DNA of 64,000 nucleotides from DASYLJ01 sp964432595. GTDB lineage: Bacteria; Desulfobacterota; Binatia; DP-6. Positions 58,659 to 64,000 of the stretch are shown piece after piece. Position numbers and translations under genes: made by a program. Every line of letters begins with the position of its first letter. Positions within the stretch are counted from its first letter, which is position 1. The notes under the pieces were generated by a model, which was not told where the DNA came from, made no database searches, and saw only the letters and a program-made list of their open reading frames with translations. The stretch is taken from assembly GCA_964432595.1 (NCBI GenBank), contig CAYSOF010000003.1, positions 347,783-411,782 of the forward strand, written 5' to 3'.

Positions 58659-61600
58659 ATGATTTCCCGCTTCTTCATCGACCGGCCGATCTTCGCGAAC
58701 GTCATCGCGATCGTCACCATCATCTTCGGCCTGGTGACGGTCCGCGTGCTGCCCGTCGAGCAGTACCCGAACATCACGCCGCCGACGGTGCAGGTGACGA
58801 CGGTCTACCCGGGCGCCAACGCACAGGTCGTCGCCGACACGGTGGCGTCGCCGATCGAGGAGCAGGTGAACGGCGTCGAGGGCATGCTGTACATGTCCTC
58901 GGTCAGCGCGCAGGACGGCTCCTACGCGCTGACGGTGACGTTCGAGGTCGGCACGAACCTCGACATCGCGCAGGTGCTGGTCCAGAACCGCGTCGCCATC
59001 GCCGAGCCGCTGTTGCCCGACGACGTCCGCCGCCAGGGCATCACGACGAAGAAGCAGTCGACGAACATCGTGCTCTTCGCCGTGCTGACGTCGCCCGAGG
59101 AGCGCTACGACGCGCTCTACCTGAGCAACTACGCCACGCTGCGCGTCCGCGACGAGCTCGCGCGGCTCGACGGCGTCGGCGAGGTGCGGGTGTTCGGCGC
59201 GGCCGACTACAGCATGCGCGTGTGGCTCGACCCGCCGAAGCTGCGCGCGCGCAACCTGACGGCGAACGACGTGCTGCTCGCCATCCGCGAGCAGAACGTC
59301 CAGGTCGCGGCCGGCCAGATCGGCCAGCCGCCCGTGCCCGACACGCAGACGTTCCAGTACACCGTCGACACGCTCGGCCGCCTCGCGGACGTCGGCGAGT
59401 TCGAGAACATCATCATCAAGACGGAAGGCTCGCGCGTCACGCGGATCCGCGACGTCGCGCGCGTCGAGCTGGGCGGCGAGGTCTACGACATCTTCTTCCA
59501 GCAGAACGGCAAGCCCGCGGCCGGCATCGCGGTGTTCCAGCTGCCGGGCGCCAACGCGCTCGACGTCGCCGCCGAGGTGCGCGCGGCGATGGAGCGGCTC
59601 GAGCCGGGCTTCCCGCAGGGGCTCGTCTACAACATCCCGTTCGACACCACGTTGTTCGTCCAGCAGGCGATCCACGAGGTGTACATGACGTTGTTCGAGG
59701 CGGGCATCCTCGTCCTGATCGTCATCCTGCTGTTCCTGCAGAGCTGGCGCGCGCTGCTGGTGCCGGCCACGACGGTGCCCGTCACGATCATCGGCGCGTT
59801 CGCCGGCATGGCCGCCGTCGGCTTCAGCGTGAACCTGCTGACGCTCTTCGGCCTGGTGCTCGCGATCGGCATCGTCGTCGACGACGCGATCATCATCGTC
59901 GAGAACGCCTCGCATCACATGGAGGCCGACAAGGTGTCGGCGCGCGAGGCCACGATCCGCGCGATGAACGAGATGACGGGCCCGGTGCTCGGCATCACGT
60001 GCGTGCTGATGGCGGTGTTCCTGCCGACGGCCTTCCTCGGCGGCATCACCGGGCAGCTCTACCGGCAGTTCGCGCTGACGATCGCCGTGACGGCGCTGAT
60101 CAGCGCGGTCAACGCGCTCACGCTGAAGCCCGCACAGTGTGCGGCGTATCTGCGGCCGCGCACCAAGGAGCCGAACGCGTTCTTCCGCGCGTTCAACCGG
60201 GGCTACGACCGCGTCGAGCACCACTACACGCGGCTCGTCACGCGCATGGTGGCGCGCCCGTTCGCGATGATGATCCTCTTCGCCGTCCTGCTGGCGGCCA
60301 CGATGTGGGGCTTCACGTCGCTGCCCACCGGCTTCCTGCCGACGGAGGACCAGGGGTACGTCATCGCGGGCGTGCAGCTGCCCGACGCGGCGTCGCACCC
60401 ACGCATGCGGCGCACGACCGAGAAGATCAACGAGATCATCCGTTCGGTGCCGGGCGTCGCCAACTGGAACACCGTCGGCGGCAACTCCATCCTCGACGGC
60501 TCGACCGCGTCGAACGCCGCGACGTTCTACATCGTGTTCGAGCCCTGGGAGGACCGCACCGACGACCCGAACCTGAGCCAGGACGCGATCCTCCAGCACC
60601 TCCGCGAGAAGCTCGGCGCGCTGCAGGACGGCCAGACGTTCGCGTTCCCGCCGCCGTCGATCCGCGGCGTCGGCGTGTCGGGCGGCTTCCAGATGCAGCT
60701 GCAGGACCGCGGCAACGTCGGGCTGCCGGCGCTGCAGCAGATCGTCGAGGAGATGCTGCAGGACGGCCAGGCGCAGAGCGGCATCGGCGCGCTGCAGTCG
60801 ACGTTCCGCGCGGGCGTGCCGCAGCTCTTCGCCGACGTCGACCGCACGAAGGCGAAGACGTTGAACCTGCCGCTCACGCAGGTCTTCGGCACCCTGCAGA
60901 CGATGCTCGGCTCCGCCTACGTGAACGACTTCAACCTGTTCGGCCGCACGTACCAGGTGCGCGTGCAGGCCGAGCCGCAATATCGCACGCGGGTCGACGA
61001 CATCACGCGGCTCGAGGTGCGGAACGACGCCGGCCAGATGATCCCGCTGGGCACGCTGGTCGACGTCGAGGACAAGCTCGGGCCGCAGATCGTGCCGCGC
61101 TACAACCTCTATCCGTCGGCGGCGATCACCGGCGAGGCGGCGCCGGGCTACAGCTCGGGCGACGCGCTGAACATCATGGAGCAGATGGCGGCCAGCAAGC
61201 TCTCGACCGACATGGGCTTCGAGTGGACGGGCATCTCGCTGCAGGAGAAGCTCGTCGGCAACGAGCAGTTCCTGATCTTCGCGCTGGCCGTGCTGCTCGT
61301 CTATCTGGTGCTCGCCGCACAGTATGAGAGTTGGAGCAGCCCGGCCGCCGTCATTCTCGTCGTACCGCTGGCGCTGCTCGGCACCGTCATCGCGGTCGCG
61401 GTACGCGGCATGGACAACAACGTCTACACGCAGATCGGCGTCGTGCTGCTGATCGCGCTCGCGAGCAAGAACGCGATCCTCATCGTCGAGTTCGCGCGCG
61501 AGCAGCGCGAGCGCGGGCTCGGCATCTCGGCGGCGGCGGTCGAGGCGGCACGGCTGCGCTTCCGGCCCATCTTGATGACGTCGTTCGCGTTCATCCTGGG

Positions 61601-61790
61601 CGTCTACCCGCTGGTGATCGCCAGCGGCGCCGGCGCGGCCAGCCGGCAGGCGCTCGGCACGGCGGTGTTCGGCGGCATGATCACGTCGACGCTGCTCGCC
61701 GTGCTGTTCGTGCCCGTGTTCTACGTCGTGATGCAGACGTTCAGCGAGCGCTGGGCGGCGCGGAAGAGCTCGTCCGCGCCGCCGCCGTAG
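58659..61790 (+). CDS. RND family efflux pump, HAE1 type (AcrB-like)
   Basis: A 1043-residue inner-membrane proton-driven exporter, normal length for AcrB/MexB. It starts MISRFFIDRPIFANVIAIVT; the proton-relay pair is in GIVVDDAIIIVENASHHMEA (two Asp, TM4), and the second half has LASKNAILIVEFAREQRERG with the conserved Lys. The proximal docking region includes FPQGLVYNIPFDTTLFVQQA. The DD pair and the absence of a heavy-metal E motif favour HAE (organic substrates) over HME. No TetR- or MarR-type regulator adjoins the operon. A multicopper oxidase converges on it with one base between stops. Confidence 0.95.
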   Translation: MISRFFIDRPIFANVIAIVTIIFGLVTVRVLPVEQYPNITPPTVQVTTVYPGANAQVVADTVASPIEEQVNGVEGMLYMSSVSAQDGSYALTVTFEVGTNLDIAQVLVQNRVAIAEPLLPDDVRRQGITTKKQSTNIVLFAVLTSPEERYDALYLSNYATLRVRDELARLDGVGEVRVFGAADYSMRVWLDPPKLRARNLTANDVLLAIREQNVQVAAGQIGQPPVPDTQTFQYTVDTLGRLADVGEFENIIIKTEGSRVTRIRDVARVELGGEVYDIFFQQNGKPAAGIAVFQLPGANALDVAAEVRAAMERLEPGFPQGLVYNIPFDTTLFVQQAIHEVYMTLFEAGILVLIVILLFLQSWRALLVPATTVPVTIIGAFAGMAAVGFSVNLLTLFGLVLAIGIVVDDAIIIVENASHHMEADKVSAREATIRAMNEMTGPVLGITCVLMAVFLPTAFLGGITGQLYRQFALTIAVTALISAVNALTLKPAQCAAYLRPRTKEPNAFFRAFNRGYDRVEHHYTRLVTRMVARPFAMMILFAVLLAATMWGFTSLPTGFLPTEDQGYVIAGVQLPDAASHPRMRRTTEKINEIIRSVPGVANWNTVGGNSILDGSTASNAATFYIVFEPWEDRTDDPNLSQDAILQHLREKLGALQDGQTFAFPPPSIRGVGVSGGFQMQLQDRGNVGLPALQQIVEEMLQDGQAQSGIGALQSTFRAGVPQLFADVDRTKAKTLNLPLTQVFGTLQTMLGSAYVNDFNLFGRTYQVRVQAEPQYRTRVDDITRLEVRNDAGQMIPLGTLVDVEDKLGPQIVPRYNLYPSAAITGEAAPGYSSGDALNIMEQMAASKLSTDMGFEWTGISLQEKLVGNEQFLIFALAVLLVYLVLAAQYESWSSPAAVILVVPLALLGTVIAVAVRGMDNNVYTQIGVVLLIALASKNAILIVEFAREQRERGLGISAAAVEAARLRFRPILMTSFAFILGVYPLVIASGAGAASRQALGTAVFGGMITSTLLAVLFVPVFYVVMQTFSERWAARKSSSAPPP

Positions 61791-61791
61791 C

Positions 61792-63177
61792 TCACGGCGC
61801 GACCACCTCGATGTTCGCCATCATGCCCTGATCGGCGTGCTGGACGATGTGGCAGTGGTAGACGAACTTCCCGACCATCACCGGGTCGCGGAACGGGATC
61901 AGTATCTTCACCGAGCTCGCCCCGCCCTTCTTCGTCGCCGCCGGCAGGTTGATCGTGTCCTGGTAGCCCGTGAACGGCTGCGGCTGACCGTCGATCTCGA
62001 CGACCTGGAAGTCGGTCTGGTGGATGTGGAACACGTGCTCCTCGGTGGCCGTGTTCTGCACCGTCCACTCCTCGAGCGCGCCGAGCGTCACCGTCGTGTC
62101 GATGCGATCGTGGTCGTACGTCTTGTCGTTGATCGTGAAGACGTTCGGGTTCGGCGTGTCGGCGAAGACGACGGTCCGCTTCACCGTCGCCGCCTCGGTG
62201 CGCAGGTCCGCCACGCTCGGGAACGTCGTCGGGAGCGGCACCTGCGGCGTGACCGCGGCGCCGCTGTTGCGCATCGAGAGCAGCACCTGGCCCGGGTAGT
62301 GGTCGCCCGACGGACCGGTATCGTACTTGAGCGCGCGCAGCCGATACGTGCCCTTCTTCTTCGGACCACGCACGAGCACCTCGTAGCGCGCGCCCGGCGG
62401 CACCAGCAGCTCCGTCGTCTCGACGAGCTGGTTCTTGATGTTGCCGTCCTGCGCGAGGACGTAGAACGGCACCTTCCGGTCGAGACGCAGGCGGTAATAG
62501 ATGTTCGCGCCGATGTTGCCGATGCGCCAGAGCTGCAGCTCGCCCGGGCGGATCTCGATGCGCGGGCGGAACAGGCCGTTCACCGTCCGGCGCGTGGGAC
62601 CCGTCGGGTCGGGATCCATCACCGGCGCGCCGTTCTTGATCTTCATGTCCTTCAGCAGGACGAAGTTCTCGGTGATCCCCTGCAGGCCCGGAAAGCCGGC
62701 GAGGACGTCGCCGACCACGAGGCCGCCCGAGAGCCCGGCCGCGATCGAGCGGTTCACGATGGGGTGGACGTGCGGGTGGTACCAGAAGAGCCCCTGCGGG
62801 TGCGTCGGCGGGATCGGGAAGTCGTACTGGAACGACGTCCCCGGATCGATGTTCAGGAAGACGTTGTCGCCGGGGCCGAGCGGGGTCACCAGCGTGCCGT
62901 GGTAGTGGATGTTCACGGCGAAGGTGCCGTCGTCGACGATGTTCAGCCGGATCTGATCGCCGGGCTGCACCTTCAGGATCGGCGGCATGTACATGCCGTT
63001 GAAGACGGTCGTCGTGACGGTCTTGCCGCCGATCGACACCTCGGCGGGTGCCACCGTCAGCGTGCCGCCGAGCACGCCGTTCTCGCTCGTCATGATCGGC
63101 GGGTTGCTGAAAGGGACGGGCGCCGCCGTCACCGTCGTCGCCACCGCCGCCGCCAGGAGAAGCATCGTCACACGCAT
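61792..63177 (-). CDS. Secreted multicopper oxidase
   Basis: A 461-residue exported copper oxidase. The signal peptide is MRVTMLLLAAAVATTVTAAP. All four copper-binding segments are present: HYHGTLVTPL, FWYHPHVHPI, EEHVFHIHQTDF and YHCHIVQHADQGMM. Type 1, type 2 and type 3 sites can therefore all form. Members oxidise phenols, Cu(I), Fe(II) or Mn(II). The absence of a Met-rich insert argues against CueO-type cuprous specificity. A GGAGGTCGG ribosome-binding site precedes the ATG at 63177. It is convergent with the RND pump, with only one base between the stops. Confidence 0.93.
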   Translation of the reverse strand: MRVTMLLLAAAVATTVTAAPVPFSNPPIMTSENGVLGGTLTVAPAEVSIGGKTVTTTVFNGMYMPPILKVQPGDQIRLNIVDDGTFAVNIHYHGTLVTPLGPGDNVFLNIDPGTSFQYDFPIPPTHPQGLFWYHPHVHPIVNRSIAAGLSGGLVVGDVLAGFPGLQGITENFVLLKDMKIKNGAPVMDPDPTGPTRRTVNGLFRPRIEIRPGELQLWRIGNIGANIYYRLRLDRKVPFYVLAQDGNIKNQLVETTELLVPPGARYEVLVRGPKKKGTYRLRALKYDTGPSGDHYPGQVLLSMRNSGAAVTPQVPLPTTFPSVADLRTEAATVKRTVVFADTPNPNVFTINDKTYDHDRIDTTVTLGALEEWTVQNTATEEHVFHIHQTDFQVVEIDGQPQPFTGYQDTINLPAATKKGGASSVKILIPFRDPVMVGKFVYHCHIVQHADQGMMANIEVVAP

Positions 63178-63283
63178 CGAACCGACCTCCGCGTCGGTCG
63201 CGTTATCGGAAAGACCGCTACGTGTCGACAGCGAGCGACAATCCCCGTCGCGTCTCGGTGACGAGACCCATGAGAAGCTCGCC

Positions 63284-64000
63284 TCACCTCGGGTGAGGCC
63301 ATCCCTCCAGCTGGTACGCGACCGGCTTGCCATCCCATCCCGACGCATTCGTCGAGGCGTCGATCACGACACCGCCGCTGCGGATGCGTGCGAGCAACGC
63401 ATCGATCGGGGACGGTCCGAGCGACGGCGGTGTCGCGCTCGGTTCGATGACGCGTCCATCGCCGTGCAGAAAACGGAAGCCGTTCGCCTCGGGCACGATC
63501 CGGATGCCGCGGTCATGGACGAAGGTGTGGTGCCGGCGGCAGAGGGAGCACAGGTTCGCGAGGGTGGTCGGCCCACCGCGCGACCACGGCACGACGTGAT
63601 GTCCGTCGACCCACCGGTTGGTGCACCCCGGGAAGCGGCAGCCTCGGTCGCGGAGGTGTAGCGCCCGCCGCAGTAGCGTCGGAATGGTGCGGCGACGACG
63701 ACCCACGTCACGGATCGTACCGTCGCGGTCCTCCCGCACCTCGACCACGGCGGCATCGCACATCAGCCGGTCGGTCGTCGTCCGCGACACGGCCGTGCCG
63801 TCGTCGAGCGTCGCGCCGATCTCGCTGTCGGGGTCGTTCGCGGCCTCCACGTGCACGACCACCTCCACCGGTGGTCCAGCATCGCGCTGCTCGGTGGTGG
63901 TGAGGAAGCGCTCCGCGACGGCGACGACCGCATCGGCCCGCCGCAGCGGCGCCTGCCGCGTTCCCGCGGAAACGTGTCTCTCGAACGTCGCGGCCTCGAT
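63284..64000 (-). CDS. HNH endonuclease of the DUF222 type (N-terminal part beyond window edge)
   Basis: The frame is open from the window edge (64000) to 63284, 238 codons, so the N-terminal DUF222 helical domain lies mostly outside. The HNH nuclease motif is complete: GCRFPGCTNRWVDGHHVVPW followed by GGPTTLANLCSLCRRHHTFV, with four structural Cys and the catalytic HH pair. Such DUF222-HNH proteins are frequent and often multicopy in GC-rich genomes, and some belong to mobile elements; the function of individual copies is unknown. Sequence upstream includes RQAPLRRADAVVAVAERFLT, normal DUF222 text. Confidence 0.88.
   Translation of the reverse strand: MEAATFERHVSAGTRQAPLRRADAVVAVAERFLTTTEQRDAGPPVEVVVHVEAANDPDSEIGATLDDGTAVSRTTTDRLMCDAAVVEVREDRDGTIRDVGRRRRTIPTLLRRALHLRDRGCRFPGCTNRWVDGHHVVPWSRGGPTTLANLCSLCRRHHTFVHDRGIRIVPEANGFRFLHGDGRVIEPSATPPSLGPSPIDALLARIRSGGVVIDASTNASGWDGKPVAYQLEGWPHPR

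Noticed and set aside
58551..60980. An 800-codon antisense frame inside the RND pump gene
   Set aside because: It mirrors codons of a well-conserved pump, is rich in Arg, Val, His and Asp repeats and has no domain. GC-rich antisense frames are expected to stay open.
58659..61790. Heavy-metal (HME) type for the RND pump, suggested by the neighbouring multicopper oxidase
   Set aside because: The TM4 segment carries the Asp-Asp pair of the HAE class, so linkage to copper rests only on convergent position.

Overview
This window is chromosomal sequence from a very GC-rich bacterium. Almost every codon in the convincing genes ends in G or C. The envelope is Gram-negative: a Wza-type export lipoprotein, a Wzc-type tyrosine kinase, a complete tripartite RND pump with a NodT-type outer-membrane factor, many lipoproteins and several secreted Cys-rich proteins. 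Secreted proteins with Thr/Pro-rich linkers and recurring beta-sandwich domains recall uncultured Deltaproteobacteria-like lineages such as Candidatus Binatia, but that placement is a judgement from protein style, not a search result. No rRNA, tRNA, CRISPR array, insertion sequence or prophage was recognised.

Layout. 1-11.5 kb: housekeeping and accessory genes. These are a creatininase fragment, a SEC-C protein, an ABC-2 exporter with a small membrane partner, a methyltransferase, a DUF1330 protein, a phospholipase D-like enzyme, an L,D-transpeptidase/M23 peptidase pair, an MNT-type nucleotidyltransferase with its small partner, a YjjJ-like HipA kinase with a readable promoter and operator, a DUF1428 protein and two tandem paralogous small proteins. 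11.5-17.3 kb: large secreted proteins, a lipoprotein methyltransferase, an internally deleted DUF4143 ATPase that keeps a pair of operator-like palindromes, and an HD-domain protein.

17.3-37.1 kb: one exopolysaccharide locus of the Wzx/Wzy type. A minus-strand operon runs from about 37.1 kb down to 22.1 kb: small 8-Cys secreted protein, Wza, Wzc/BY-kinase, Wzy-like polymerase with TPR tail, glycosyltransferase, NAD-dependent epimerase, WecA-type initiating transferase fused to a WbaP/WbpM-like domain, then four more glycosyltransferases. Junctions are stop/start overlaps, gene overlaps or gaps of a few bases (18 at most). A plus-strand group (18.3-22.2 kb: secreted protein of unknown fold, Wzx-like flippase, O-antigen ligase/polymerase-like protein) converges on it with a 40-base 3' overlap. 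Initiation, chain elongation, flipping, polymerisation, length control and export are therefore all encoded here.

37.4-50.8 kb: nitrilase-superfamily amidohydrolase, ArnT-like glycosyltransferase, hybrid histidine kinase, a lipoprotein coupled to a secreted putative papain-like protein, pirin, an LLM flavin-dependent oxidoreductase, a two-TM sensor stump, a secreted serine hydrolase, a Tat/lipoprotein beta-carbonic anhydrase and a Thr-linker secreted protein. 50.9-64 kb: a beta-helix secreted protein, a dolichol/phytol-kinase-like protein, a secreted endonuclease/exonuclease/phosphatase-fold enzyme, an RND efflux operon (outer-membrane factor, adaptor, pump), a convergent multicopper oxidase and the 3' part of a DUF222/HNH endonuclease.

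The gene order is compact. Five convergent pairs overlap at their 3' ends (4, 9, 17, 40 and 121 bases), and several operons use ATGA, GTGA or TGATG coupling. Many long antisense open frames exist only because GC-rich codons rarely form stops; they were left out.
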